Assembly: GCA_937873495.1 (NCBI GenBank)
Contig: CALMXZ010000014.1
Location: 1 to 64,000 of the forward strand
DNA from: an uncultured Trueperaceae bacterium
GTDB taxonomy: Bacteria > Deinococcota > Deinococci > Deinococcales > Trueperaceae
DNA length: 64,000 nt
Direction: 5' to 3'
Made by a program: the position numbers and the translations under genes. Of the stretch, positions 11,582-20,141 are shown piece by piece (the stretch's first letter is position 1; each line of letters opens with the position of its first letter). The notes beneath the pieces are model-generated. The model saw only the letters and a list, made by a program, of their open reading frames with translations. It did no database searches and had not been told where the DNA came from.

Positions 11582-11610
11582 CGGTCCATCCCCATGGACG
11601 TAGGGACTAC
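11582..11610 (-). CRISPR. Solitary type I-E-like CRISPR repeat
   Basis: A single 29-base element. Read on the minus strand it starts GTAGTCCC and ends GGGGATGGACCG. This is very close to my memory of the type I-E repeat of Thermus (GTAGTCCC... GGGGATGGACCG). No second repeat is found 61 bases to either side and no cas gene is in the window. Probably the relic of an array or a repeat moved alone. A second copy is at 19852-19880. Confidence 0.55.
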
Positions 11611-11698
11611 GAGCGCGTCGCAGAAGACGATCGGGTAAGTCACCTCCGACGGACGAGAATGCCCAACTGATTGCGGTACGGCTTTGGTCCTCCGAGTC

Positions 11699-12484
11699 CT
11701 ACAAAGACCCGCTCACTGCCGACCCGCGCACACCACCCAAAGCGAACCGTTCCACCTCTAGCGAGCCTGTCTGGCGCTCGAGCATCTCATCCACCAGCTT
11801 TGGGGTTCCGAATTGTGAGGAGTGGGCTCTAATCGCGGCTACCTTCTGGCCGGCGAAGGCACGAATGTCGCACACGACCGCAACGGAGCTGTCGGAAACG
11901 CCGTCGACCTCTGGCATCAGCCTCTCCGTAGCGCTACCTGGACGCCGCAGTTTGGCCTCGCGTACCTGTTCGATCGTGCGGACCGGGTAGTAGAGCCGGA
12001 TCGGCGGAGTGTCGACAACCCCGCCGGCCGCCCAGAACGCTCGGCTGGCGGCCTGGTGGATGATCAGATGATCGATGTGCCCGTACATGCCGTGCGGGTC
12101 GAAGGTGATCATCACCTCGGGACGGTACTCGAGCACCAACTGGAGTACCGCCAGCTCTAGTTCCCGCATGTCCTGGTTCATCAGCGCCCTCTCGTTGTTG
12201 GCTCCAACGGAGATGGGAAACCCGGAATCTTCATGGTCCATGAACACGGGGGCGTGGATACCGAGCGCCAGACAGGCAGCCGCCAGCTCTCGCTCGCGAA
12301 ACAGGCCTCTGGCCGGTCCCTTCGGGTAGACGGCAGCATCTATCGAGGGGTCGATGATCTCCCCTTGCTCCCCGCGCGTCGCGCAAACGAGCCTTACCTC
12401 GTTGCCTTCGGCCGCTAGGCGCGCGAGCGTGCCTGCGCATATCGACTCGTCGTCGGGGTGAGCGAAAACGGCCATGACTCTCAC
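11699..12484 (-). CDS. PIG-L/LmbE family N-acetyl-sugar deacetylase
   Basis: Zinc-dependent deacetylase superfamily acting on GlcNAc-type substrates (MshB, BshB, PIG-L). Metal motif VFAHPDDES (AHPDDE) near the N-terminus and the second His motif GHIDHLIIHQAA. About 261 residues. GTG 12484 gives MRVMAVFAHPDDE, the usual form; longer starts add an unlikely tail. Divergent from the ROK regulator and the transporter that follows, so it may process the imported compound. Confidence 0.88.
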   Translation of the reverse strand: MRVMAVFAHPDDESICAGTLARLAAEGNEVRLVCATRGEQGEIIDPSIDAAVYPKGPARGLFRERELAAACLALGIHAPVFMDHEDSGFPISVGANNERALMNQDMRELELAVLQLVLEYRPEVMITFDPHGMYGHIDHLIIHQAASRAFWAAGGVVDTPPIRLYYPVRTIEQVREAKLRRPGSATERLMPEVDGVSDSSVAVVCDIRAFAGQKVAAIRAHSSQFGTPKLVDEMLERQTGSLEVERFALGGVRGSAVSGSL

Positions 12485-12599
12485 GAGCCGCGACGTCCTT
12501 CCGGCACCGACGACCCCGCCCGCGCTTCCTCCCCGCAGGCGATCCAATGGTTGCTCCGCACGTTATCCCTCCTGTCATGCACGCTACCTCAAGGGCAGC

Positions 12600-12629
12600 T
12601 TGACTCGCCGACCCTTAGTTCGTTAGACT
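12600..12629 (+). promoter_or_regulatory. Predicted promoter for ROK regulator gene
   Basis: TTGACT (12600-12605) and TAGACT (12624-12629) are 18 bases apart. The AT-rich stretch just downstream (CTACCTAATTAAG, 12628-12640) has partial symmetry and would suit self-regulation by the ROK protein. This is the only AT-rich block between the divergent PIG-L and ROK genes. Confidence 0.4.
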
Positions 12630-12715
12630 ACCTAATTAAGATTATCCTTCGAGGCCTACCTTTCTTCAACCCAGAAGAGGGGCGCCTGACTTAGGACGGT
12701 GGCGGCATCTACCGA

Positions 12716-13807
12716 GTGTTATCGACTATCCGCTCGACCGGCCCACTCTCCCGCGCTGACATCTCACGCGAGACGGGTCTCAGCAAACCAACGGTATCCG
12801 TGGTCGTCCGAGAGCTGATGGCGGCCGAACTGGTCGTCGAGCACGGTTACTCCCCTAGCAACGGTGGGCGCCCTGGGCTGCTCCTCAGCTTCAACGAACA
12901 CGCCGGTTTCATCGTGGCAATCGACTTGGGCGGCACGGTGCTCCGCGCCGTCCTCACCACCTTGGAGGGAAACTACCTGGCGCGCCTGCGCGAGCCGACG
13001 GAGACGACCTCCCTCCAAGGCCTCATCAACCAGGTTGTCGGCCTGGTCACGCGCCTCACCTCGGCAGCGGGCGTCTCTACGGACGATGTGATGACCATGT
13101 GCATCGGCATGCCCGGCGTGGTGGACGACGCTAACGGGAGTCTCCACTACGTTCCGAATCTTCCGACCCTCGAGGGCACGGACTTCCTGTCTAGGCTACG
13201 CTCGCAGCTGAACTGCTCGGTCGAGGTTTTCAACGACGTGAACCTCGCAGCCCTCGGCGAATCGTGGCAGGGGGCCGGGAAGGGCATCGGCACCTTCGCG
13301 TACGTGAGCATCGGCACCGGCCTTGGGGTCGGCCTGATCGTGGACGGACAACTCGTGGCCGGGTCGCACGGCCGAGCCGGCGAACTCGGCTACTTGAAGC
13401 TCTCGCCGGGCGACCCCCGCACGGCCGAGGAGTGCCTGTCCGGCCCGGCCATAGCGCAACGCCATAAGGAGCTAGGTGGCACCGGCTCTCCGGTCGATGC
13501 GTTCGCGGAAGCGGCGGCCGGCACCGGTCCCGGTGTGCAGGTGATCGCCGAACTTCTGCCTGTACTGGCCTGGTTCTGCAGCGTCGTCGCACTGGCGCTC
13601 GACCCGGAGGTAATCATCCTCGGCGGCAGCATCGGACTGCGCCTGGCCGACCACCTCGAACCCCTCACACAGCACCTCGCCCAATCCTCACCGGTCGTCC
13701 CAGGCGTCTCGGCAGCAGCGCTCGGCGACGACGCAGGTCTGAAAGGAGCCGTCTCCATGGGCATCGCAGATAGCCAACGGTGGCTCTTCGCGCGGACGAG
13801 GGGGTGA
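12716..13807 (+). CDS. ROK family transcriptional regulator
   Basis: 363 residues: N-terminal winged helix (GPLSRADISRETGLSKPTVSVVVRELMAAELV) followed by a sugar-kinase-like ROK fold (IVAIDLGGTVLRAVLTT; CIGMPGVVD; SIGTGLGVGLIVDGQL; HGRAGELGYL; LDPEVIILGGSIG). The zinc-site region of typical ROK proteins (CxCGxxGC) is not seen: here it reads EECLSGPAI, so the Cys cluster is mostly lost. GTG 12716 is the only start after an in-frame TAG at 12692. Upstream of the SBP gene by 107 bases, it likely controls sugar-responsive uptake. Confidence 0.88.
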   Translation: MLSTIRSTGPLSRADISRETGLSKPTVSVVVRELMAAELVVEHGYSPSNGGRPGLLLSFNEHAGFIVAIDLGGTVLRAVLTTLEGNYLARLREPTETTSLQGLINQVVGLVTRLTSAAGVSTDDVMTMCIGMPGVVDDANGSLHYVPNLPTLEGTDFLSRLRSQLNCSVEVFNDVNLAALGESWQGAGKGIGTFAYVSIGTGLGVGLIVDGQLVAGSHGRAGELGYLKLSPGDPRTAEECLSGPAIAQRHKELGGTGSPVDAFAEAAAGTGPGVQVIAELLPVLAWFCSVVALALDPEVIILGGSIGLRLADHLEPLTQHLAQSSPVVPGVSAAALGDDAGLKGAVSMGIADSQRWLFARTRG

Positions 13808-13914
13808 GTTGGTACCTCGAGATCGGTTTCGGCATGCAACCCACGCAGAACCACCAAACACCTGTGGCCGACTCGGTCACTACTTCAGATCGGCGTGAAG
13901 AAGGGAACACCACC

Positions 13915-15486
13915 GTGAAACGACAGGCTCCATCTTTACGGCAGATAGCGCTCTTGAGCGCTATCGCGTTGCTCGTCCTGGCCACCCCAAGCGCGGTGTT
14001 CGCGCAGGCCAAGACCCTGAGCATCGCCAACGAAGGCATCGCAGACCTGCCAAGCCTCGACCCCCACCTCACCGGCAACGCCAACAGCCGCGTGTTCACG
14101 AACCTCGTGTTCAACGGACTGGCGCGCATCGACGGCAACGGCAAGGCCGTTCCCGATCTAGCGACCTGGACGGTCTCGCCGGATGGACGCACCTACACGT
14201 TCACCATCCAACCCGGCGCGAGGTTCTCCACCGGCGCGCCCGTCACCTCGGCGGACGTCGTGTGGTCGCTCAACCGGGCGCTTTCACCGGCTACGGCCAG
14301 CAAGGGTGGGTTCGGCATCGTCTACCTAGGCATAATCCAGGGTGCCAGGGACTACAACTCGGGCACCACCACAGCGATCGAAGGCGTGAAGGCGGTCGAC
14401 GACACGACCCTGACGATCGAGCTGACGAACGCCGCCGCCTACTTCCCGTCCACGCTGTACGGCTCATGGGCGGCCATCATGGAGGAAGCCTCCGGCGAGG
14501 ATTTCGTGGGCGCCGGCCCCTTCCAGATGGCCAACTGGGCCCACGGGCAGTCCATCACTGTCAAGCCGAACCCGTACTACTTCGGCGGTGTCGCTCAACT
14601 CGACGAAGTGACCGTGAAGTTCTACGCCAACCCCGATACGGCCTACAACGCTTACTTGACGGGCGCGGTCGACGTGATGGGCGCGGTCCACTTCCCGTCC
14701 TCGAAGGTGCCGGAGGCCTCGCAGCGCAGCGACTTCAGCAGCAATGCCATCCTCGGCCTCACCTACCTGGTTCCCAACACGCGGATAGCGCCGTTCGACG
14801 ATCCGACCGTGCGCTTGGCGTTCTCGTACGCCATCGACCGCAAGGCTCTCGCCTCACTGCTTGGCGGCATGGTCTCGCCGACCAGCGATATCGTCCCGCA
14901 CGGTCTCGTGTGCCATAGCGGCGACCCCGCCGCGCCCTCCTACAACCCCGAGACGGCCGCCCGTCTCCTCAGCGAGGCAGGCTACCCGGGCGGCGCGGGT
15001 CTCCCCGCCCTCACCTATACGTATGGCGCCAACAGCCCCGACCAGGACCGTATCGCCGCCGCCCTGCAGCAGATGTGGCAGCAGGCGCTCGGGGTCCAAG
15101 TGAACCTCAACGCCATGGAGATGGGCTCGTACCTCGAGGTTCTGGACGCCCGCACGTTCCAGTTGGCGATGATCGAGTGGGGCGCCTCCACCGACCCCCG
15201 CAGCTTCCTGAGCCTGCAGCTCAGGTCGGACAGCGGCGGCAACAACGCCGGCTACAACAACCAGCGCTTCGACGAACTCACCCGCGCCGCGGACGTGGAG
15301 ACGGTTATCGAGACCCGCTGCACCCTGTACCAGGAGGCGGAGGCCATCGCCCTGAGCGAGGCCGCCTGGTTCCCGCTCTACAACCCGACCGTAAACGTGC
15401 TCATCCGGCCGTCCGTCACCGGCCTTGGCCTCGGGCCGCTAGGCCTCTACGCGGACAATTGGGCGAAGGTGGGCCGCAGCGAGTGA
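13915..15486 (+). CDS. Extracellular solute-binding protein, family 5 (DppA/OppA-like), set 1
   Basis: Periplasmic substrate receptor of an ABC importer. GTG 13915 with AAGAAGGG upstream yields a classical signal peptide (LRQIALLSAIALLVLATPSAVFA, then QAK). Family 5 features: DLPSLDPHLTGN, FNGLARIDGNGKAVPDLATWTVSPDGRTYTFTI, TSADVVWSLNRA, VRLAFSYAIDRKAL, NAGYNNQRFDEL. 523 residues. The preceding ROK gene suggests a saccharide or glycoside ligand rather than a peptide, but this is inference. Followed by a perfect 16-bp inverted repeat and two permease genes. Confidence 0.92.
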   Translation: MKRQAPSLRQIALLSAIALLVLATPSAVFAQAKTLSIANEGIADLPSLDPHLTGNANSRVFTNLVFNGLARIDGNGKAVPDLATWTVSPDGRTYTFTIQPGARFSTGAPVTSADVVWSLNRALSPATASKGGFGIVYLGIIQGARDYNSGTTTAIEGVKAVDDTTLTIELTNAAAYFPSTLYGSWAAIMEEASGEDFVGAGPFQMANWAHGQSITVKPNPYYFGGVAQLDEVTVKFYANPDTAYNAYLTGAVDVMGAVHFPSSKVPEASQRSDFSSNAILGLTYLVPNTRIAPFDDPTVRLAFSYAIDRKALASLLGGMVSPTSDIVPHGLVCHSGDPAAPSYNPETAARLLSEAGYPGGAGLPALTYTYGANSPDQDRIAAALQQMWQQALGVQVNLNAMEMGSYLEVLDARTFQLAMIEWGASTDPRSFLSLQLRSDSGGNNAGYNNQRFDELTRAADVETVIETRCTLYQEAEAIALSEAAWFPLYNPTVNVLIRPSVTGLGLGPLGLYADNWAKVGRSE

Positions 15487-15524
15487 GCACCCGCCGGTCT
15501 GCACCGCTCGAATAGTCTCGACCG

Positions 15525-15558
15525 GAGTGGTGAGGAGCCATTTGGCTCCTCACCACTC
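15525..15558 (+). other. 16-bp perfect inverted repeat between SBP and permease genes
   Basis: GAGTGGTGAGGAGCCA, two T, then its exact complement. In RNA it gives a very stable hairpin. No T-tract follows, and the permease ribosome site (AAGAAGGA, 15565-15572) begins only a few bases later. It fits a hairpin that protects upstream SBP mRNA or partly stops transcription. Confidence 0.8.
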
Positions 15559-15578
15559 GACCTCAAGAAGGACTCCTC

Positions 15579-16514
15579 TTGCTCAGGTTCGTGACGACCC
15601 GGCTACTCAACATGGTCTTCGTGCTCGTCGGGGTCAGTCTGCTCACGTTCCTCGTCGGTCACTTGGCACCGGGCGACCCCATCCTCATCCTGTTGGGGAA
15701 CAACAAGAGCCCTGAGTTGTACGCGCAGATCAAGGCGGCCTACGGACTCGACCGCCCCTTCATCGAGCAGTTCGCCAAGTTCGCCTGGCGGGCTCTGCAC
15801 GGCGATTTCGGCCTTTCCTATGCCCAGCAGGGTCAGGCAGTAACGGATATCCTCGCGCGCGGCGTGCCCGTGTCGTTGCAGATCGGCGGACTGGCACTGC
15901 TCTGCACGCTCGCCGTGGCCGTGCCGCTCGGCACGATCGCGGCTGTACGCTCTAACACCTGGTTCGACAACCTGATCGTCAGCATCGCGCTAGCGCTTTA
16001 TGCCGTTCCCAACTTCATCCTCGCGCCGCTGCTCCTCAGCGTCGACATCGCCCTCTACCGGCGCGGACTGCCCTCGCTCCCCGTCGCGGGTTGGGGCACG
16101 CCTGCCCACCTAGTGCTGCCCGTCCTCGTCTATACCCTGGGCTCGAGCGCGTACCTCGTGCGCCTGACGCGCAACAGCGTCCTGGAGGTGCTGCGCGAGG
16201 ACTACGTGCGCACGGCACGGGCCAAGGGTCTGTCGAACCGGGCGGTCAACGCGCGGCACGTGGTGCGCAACTCACTCATCCCGATCGTCACTTATGTCGG
16301 CCCGTCGGTAGCCTTTCTCGTATCCGGCTCCTTCGTCATCGAGTACATGTTCGCTATCCCCGGTATCGGCTATTTAGCGGTGCAGTCGCTGTATCAGCGC
16401 GATTTCCCGGTCGTGCAAGGGATAACCGTCTCCCTGGCCGCCGCGGTCGTCATCATGAACCTGATCACCGACATCTCTTACGCCATCCTCGACCCTCGTG
16501 TGCGGTACGGCTGA
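15579..16514 (+). CDS. ABC permease DppB-like, set 1
   Basis: Membrane subunit of a dipeptide/oligopeptide-class importer, 311 residues with six hydrophobic helices. The N-terminal signature LLNMVFVLVGVSLLTFLVGHLAPGDP and the cytoplasmic EAA loop EDYVRTARAKGLSNRAVNARHVVRNSLIPIVTYVG identify it. TTG 15579 is the start, with AAGAAGGA six bases before it. Stop TGA overlaps the next gene's ATG by one base. No ATPase gene follows. Confidence 0.93.
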   Translation: MLRFVTTRLLNMVFVLVGVSLLTFLVGHLAPGDPILILLGNNKSPELYAQIKAAYGLDRPFIEQFAKFAWRALHGDFGLSYAQQGQAVTDILARGVPVSLQIGGLALLCTLAVAVPLGTIAAVRSNTWFDNLIVSIALALYAVPNFILAPLLLSVDIALYRRGLPSLPVAGWGTPAHLVLPVLVYTLGSSAYLVRLTRNSVLEVLREDYVRTARAKGLSNRAVNARHVVRNSLIPIVTYVGPSVAFLVSGSFVIEYMFAIPGIGYLAVQSLYQRDFPVVQGITVSLAAAVVIMNLITDISYAILDPRVRYG

Positions 16515-17362
16515 TGCTGCGCCGCATCGCGAGATCACCGAAGGCGCTGTGGAGCCTGGTGGCGCTCGGCGTCATAGTGGCAGCGGCGATCTTCGGTCCC
16601 TCCTTCTGGAGCGCCAGCCCTACCTTCGGTGACTTCGGCAACATCATGGCGTTCCCCTCGCCGGAACACCCGCTAGGAACGGATAGCCTCGGCCGGGACA
16701 CCTTGGCCCGTCTGCTGACCGGCCTGCGCGTGACGCTGGTGGTAGCGCTCTTCGTCGAGGTCATCAACGTAGCGCTCGGCGTGACGGTGGGGCTCCTAGC
16801 GGCGTACTACGGGGGCATGATCGATCAACTTCTGTCACGCGTCACCGACCTGCTGTTCGCGTTCCCGGGGCTGCTGTTCGCGATATTGATCGCGGGCGTG
16901 TTCGGTCCGGCCGTCTCGGAAACGTACGGTGGCATGGGCCGGCTGATGCTGACAACGGGGGCACTGGCATTGATCGGCTGGCCGATGATGGCGCGGTACG
17001 TGAGGGGCATGGTCTTGTCGCTCAAGTCGAGCCAGTTCGCGGAAGCAGCTTCGGCGATGGGGGCCAGCGACGCTTACATAATGAGGAACGTCCTGCTGCG
17101 CAACGCGGTCGGGATGGTGGCCGTCACGGCCACTCTGGACATCTCGGGAGTCATCATCTCGGAGGCAACACTCAGTTTGCTTGGCCTCGGCATACAGCAA
17201 CCCGCTGCCAGCCTGGGTCTGATGATCAACGACGCAAGGTCGTACATCGGGACCAACTTCACGCAGGTGCTGTTCCCGGGACTCGTGATCGTGGCGTTGG
17301 TGCTGGTCTTCTCGTTCCTGGGCGACGGTCTACGCGACGTCCTTGACCCGAAGTCGCGGTGA
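16514..17362 (+). CDS. ABC permease DppC-like, set 1
   Basis: Second membrane subunit, 282 residues. HPLGTDSLGRDTLARLLTGLRVTLVVAL is the DppC signature, and the EAA loop is AEAASAMGASDAYIMRNVLLRNAVG. The end LNPxxR-type motif reads DVLDPKSR. ATG 16514 overlaps the upstream stop (TGATG), giving coupled translation. The frame is open further upstream, but that part is a shadow of DppB. Confidence 0.93.
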   Translation: MLRRIARSPKALWSLVALGVIVAAAIFGPSFWSASPTFGDFGNIMAFPSPEHPLGTDSLGRDTLARLLTGLRVTLVVALFVEVINVALGVTVGLLAAYYGGMIDQLLSRVTDLLFAFPGLLFAILIAGVFGPAVSETYGGMGRLMLTTGALALIGWPMMARYVRGMVLSLKSSQFAEAASAMGASDAYIMRNVLLRNAVGMVAVTATLDISGVIISEATLSLLGLGIQQPAASLGLMINDARSYIGTNFTQVLFPGLVIVALVLVFSFLGDGLRDVLDPKSR

Positions 17363-17372
17363 GCGGCGCGTG

Positions 17373-18311
17373 TCAGAGACCGACACGGAACTCCTCCCAC
17401 GCCGACACGAGTTCACGAGGGCGCTGGAGGGGAACGTCGTGAACGGTGTCCACGAAGCGGCGGACGGTGGCGCGAGCCGGGCCGTTCTGTGCGAGTTCCA
17501 CGCACTCGCTGCGCCACCTATAGAACCGCTCGCTCATGTCGGTGAGAGGGCCGGGCGGCACGGCCTGCAAGATGAGGGCGGGCCGGGTGAGCTGCTCGTA
17601 CAAGTGAGGGGGGCGGTGCTCCCACATGGCCCTGGCGATGGCCATGTTGGCGTCATACGGAAGATGTGGGCACACGGTGCCGTCGTTCCGGATCTCGTAG
17701 TTGGCCAGGATGACCTCATGCTGTTCGGGAGATGGCAACGAGCGCAACCAGGGGTCGATCGCCGCCTTGAGTTCCTCGAGCGTGAATCCGCAGACCTTCT
17801 TCGGTTCGAGCAGCCTCATGGCTTCCGGCCACCCCATGTGCGCTCGGAAGTCGATGATGCCGCCGTCGACGAGGCAGATGGCTTCTACCCTGCCGGGATG
17901 CCTGACGGCGAGTTCGAGGGTCACGTCCCCGCCCCACGAGTGGCCCATCACGTAGGCTCGCTCGAGCCCGAGCCCATCGAGCAGCCGAACGGCATCGTCC
18001 GTGACCTCGGCCCAGCCGTAGCCGTCGGCGGGTTTACTGGACCCGCCGTGACCGCGCTGATCCGGAGCAACCACGTAGTACGAACCACTAAGGAACGGTA
18101 TGCACAAGTCCCATATCCGGTTGGTAGATCCCAAGCCATGAAGGAGCAGCAGCGCCGGAAGGCTTGGGTCGCCCCAAGTCCGCACTCGCATTTCGCCAAA
18201 AGGGACACAGATCTCGCGGTATTCTACCCGGTGGTTCACCAGCGACCCCTCGCGATCCAAGGGACCATGAAGGCCGGATGCCCCGCTCGCGAGCGCCTCG
18301 TCGTCCGGCAC
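17373..18311 (-). CDS. Alpha/beta-hydrolase
   Basis: 312 residues. LLLHGLGSTNRIWD (HG oxyanion region), the nucleophile elbow GHSWGG near residue 122, and DQRGHGGSSKPADGYGW are typical of epoxide-hydrolase/C-C-hydrolase-like enzymes. The catalytic His is expected in VDTVHDVPLQRP near the C-terminus; the acid is not certain. Convergent with the permease gene with an 11-base gap, so possibly part of the same function but not the same transcript. Substrate unknown. Confidence 0.85.
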   Translation of the reverse strand: MPDDEALASGASGLHGPLDREGSLVNHRVEYREICVPFGEMRVRTWGDPSLPALLLLHGLGSTNRIWDLCIPFLSGSYYVVAPDQRGHGGSSKPADGYGWAEVTDDAVRLLDGLGLERAYVMGHSWGGDVTLELAVRHPGRVEAICLVDGGIIDFRAHMGWPEAMRLLEPKKVCGFTLEELKAAIDPWLRSLPSPEQHEVILANYEIRNDGTVCPHLPYDANMAIARAMWEHRPPHLYEQLTRPALILQAVPPGPLTDMSERFYRWRSECVELAQNGPARATVRRFVDTVHDVPLQRPRELVSAWEEFRVGL

Positions 18312-18421
18312 GATGAGGATGGTCGGTTAGCGTCGGAGACGAGCGTAGGGATCTTCATACCCCATTAAACCACTTTCGGGGCCCTTGGGTGAACGTTCGA
18401 TGCAGTAACTACGGCGCACAC

Positions 18422-18430
18422 TGGTATGAT
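18422..18430 (+). promoter_or_regulatory. Extended -10 promoter element for the glycosidase gene
   Basis: TGGTATGAT, an extended -10 (TGnTATGAT), about 85 bases before the glycosidase start. No good -35 is seen at the usual distance, as expected for extended -10 promoters. Confidence 0.4.
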
Positions 18431-18515
18431 GCGAGCAATTTCTGTTGCTAGGGGACCTTGAACTCACTGCCCCATTCGTTGACCACCCGACGGTGGCTAG
18501 CCCTGAAGGAGCGCG

Positions 18516-19820
18516 ATGATGACACAGCCGAACGATGCGGCGTCGATCGAGGAGGGCTGGGACGAAGCGCTCGGTGTCCTCCGAAGGTGCGTGACCCCGG
18601 CAGGCTTCAAGGCATCTGCCTTGCCAGGCGGATACCCTCAGGTGTGGGCGCGTGATGCGCCGATCACCTCACTCGGAGCGTACGCCTCCGGAGACGAGGA
18701 ACTCACGGCATGCGCGAGGGCGTCATTGGACACGCTGCGCAGAAGCCAGACCGAGCTGGGCATGATCCCACTCAACTTCGATACCCGCACCAACTCCGTC
18801 ACGACGGAGAACGCCGGCGCGGTCGACGCGAACCTCTGGTTCATCCTCGGACACTACTTCGATCTCGCGGCGAACAACGACGCCGAGTTCATCGATTCCA
18901 GCTGGAACTCACTGGAGCGCGCGCTGGTATGGCTGCGCTATCAGGACATGAACGCCTGCGGGCTGCTGGAGGTGCCGGAGGCCGGCGACTGGGCTGATCT
19001 CTACTCCGTGCGGTACAACGTCCTGTACGACAACGTGCTTTACGTGGCGGCGTTACGCGCCATGGCCAGCATGGCGATGGCTACGGGCCGGGAGCCGAGA
19101 AGCGCGGCCGCGCCGTCGAAGAGCTACCAGGAGTTGGCCGCCGATGCTGCACGCAAGATCCGGCTCCTGTTCTGGCTCGACCGCCCGTGGGACGGCACCA
19201 AGTTCGGTGAGCAGCTCGAGGTACTTCGCGAAGAGCGGCTCGAGTGGTTCCTGCTTTACCAGAACACCGCGACCCTGACGGAGATGCCGTACTTCTTGCC
19301 GTGGCTTGGGTTCAGAGAGTTCGGCACTACCTTCGACGGCCTCGGCAACATGCTCGCCATCCTGGTCGGCATAGCCGACGAGGATCAAACGGCAACGATC
19401 CTGCGGCACGCGGAAGCCGCCGGCGCCAACGCTCCATACCCGCTGCGGGCGTTCTACCCGCCCATCTACCCCGGCGACCGCGACTGGCGCGAGTACTTCA
19501 GGAGCAGGAACCTCAACCTCCCGCACCAGTACCATAACGGCGGCATCTGGCCGTTCATCGGCGGCTTCTACGTTGCCGCCCTCGCAGCGCGTGGCTTCGC
19601 TGACAGCGCCAAGGCACAGCTAGCGCGCCTCGCTCAGGCCAACCGCCTCGGCAAGCTGGGGCCGTGGGAGTTCAACGAGTGGATCCACGGGCTCTCCGGC
19701 CGGGCGATGGGGCATCCGCTGCAGGCGTGGTCGGCAGGGATGTACCTTTACGCCCGAGCGAGCGTGAGGGATCCATCTGTGGTCGGTTGGTGGCGGGGGT
19801 TGGGGGATGGGAGGGCTTGA
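18516..19820 (+). CDS. (Alpha/alpha)6-barrel glycoside hydrolase (GH63/GH100-like)
   Basis: 434 residues, cytoplasmic (no signal peptide). WARDAPITSLGAYASGD near 45-61 and YHNGGIWPFIGGFYVAAL near 345-362 recall six-hairpin glycosidases such as neutral invertases (GH100) and GH63/debranching-type enzymes; GxWxDLYSVRYNVLYDNVLYV (near 155) is the middle motif. ATG 18516 is preceded by AAGGAGCG. With the ROK regulator, transporter set 1 and PIG-L deacetylase nearby, hydrolysis of an imported glycoside is likely. Exact family and substrate are not settled from reading alone. Confidence 0.75.
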   Translation: MMTQPNDAASIEEGWDEALGVLRRCVTPAGFKASALPGGYPQVWARDAPITSLGAYASGDEELTACARASLDTLRRSQTELGMIPLNFDTRTNSVTTENAGAVDANLWFILGHYFDLAANNDAEFIDSSWNSLERALVWLRYQDMNACGLLEVPEAGDWADLYSVRYNVLYDNVLYVAALRAMASMAMATGREPRSAAAPSKSYQELAADAARKIRLLFWLDRPWDGTKFGEQLEVLREERLEWFLLYQNTATLTEMPYFLPWLGFREFGTTFDGLGNMLAILVGIADEDQTATILRHAEAAGANAPYPLRAFYPPIYPGDRDWREYFRSRNLNLPHQYHNGGIWPFIGGFYVAALAARGFADSAKAQLARLAQANRLGKLGPWEFNEWIHGLSGRAMGHPLQAWSAGMYLYARASVRDPSVVGWWRGLGDGRA

Positions 19821-19851
19821 ACCAAGTGCAGCCCGAAGCGCCTCCGCTTAT

Positions 19852-19880
19852 CGGTCCATCCCTACGTGCGTGGGAACCAC
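19852..19880 (-). CRISPR. Second solitary type I-E-like CRISPR repeat
   Basis: 29 bases. On the minus strand it begins GTGGTTCCCACG and ends GTAGGGATGGACCG, sharing the ends and the stem (CCCACG... CGTAGGG) with the copy at 11582-11610 and with type I-E repeats. No neighbouring repeat at 61-base spacing. It lies 36 bases upstream of a lipoprotein pseudogene. Confidence 0.5.
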
Positions 19881-19916
19881 TTCTGCGGGCCCGCGACACC
19901 CTTTGGACGTAGCGTC

Positions 19917-20141
19917 ATGTTCGAGCGTTTCTTGCCCCCGTCCTGCTAGCCATCACAGTCGTGATGAGCACGTGCAGCCCGCAAGTCGTCGACGCCTGAG
20001 GCGACTGGTCGGCCACCGTTCAGGCCGGCGGGGCGTCTGCGCCCGCGGCGTTCACGGTCGGCCCGGACAACCGCGTGGCGAGCCAGGACTTCCACCTCAA
20101 GTACTGCAATCAGTTCATCGACTACGAGGTCACGTCCGGCG
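19917..20141 (+). pseudogene. Decayed copy of the small lipoprotein at 21371
   Basis: Reading with frame correction gives MFERFLPP, shift, LLAITVVMSTCSPQVVDA, stop, GDWSATVQAGG... to YEVTSG. This parallels the intact gene at 21371, including the CSPQ lipobox region, GDWSA, NRVASQDFHLKY and YEVTS. One base is missing after codon 8 and TGA replaces TCC before GDWS. Homology stops at about 20141, where unrelated sequence (the 3' end of the minus-strand gene at 20122) begins. A truncated, dead paralogue. Confidence 0.85.

Noticed and set aside
13780-15486. 568-residue version of SBP set 1
   Set aside because: The extra N-terminal part overlaps the ROK gene and would bury the signal peptide; GTG 13915 has a ribosome site.
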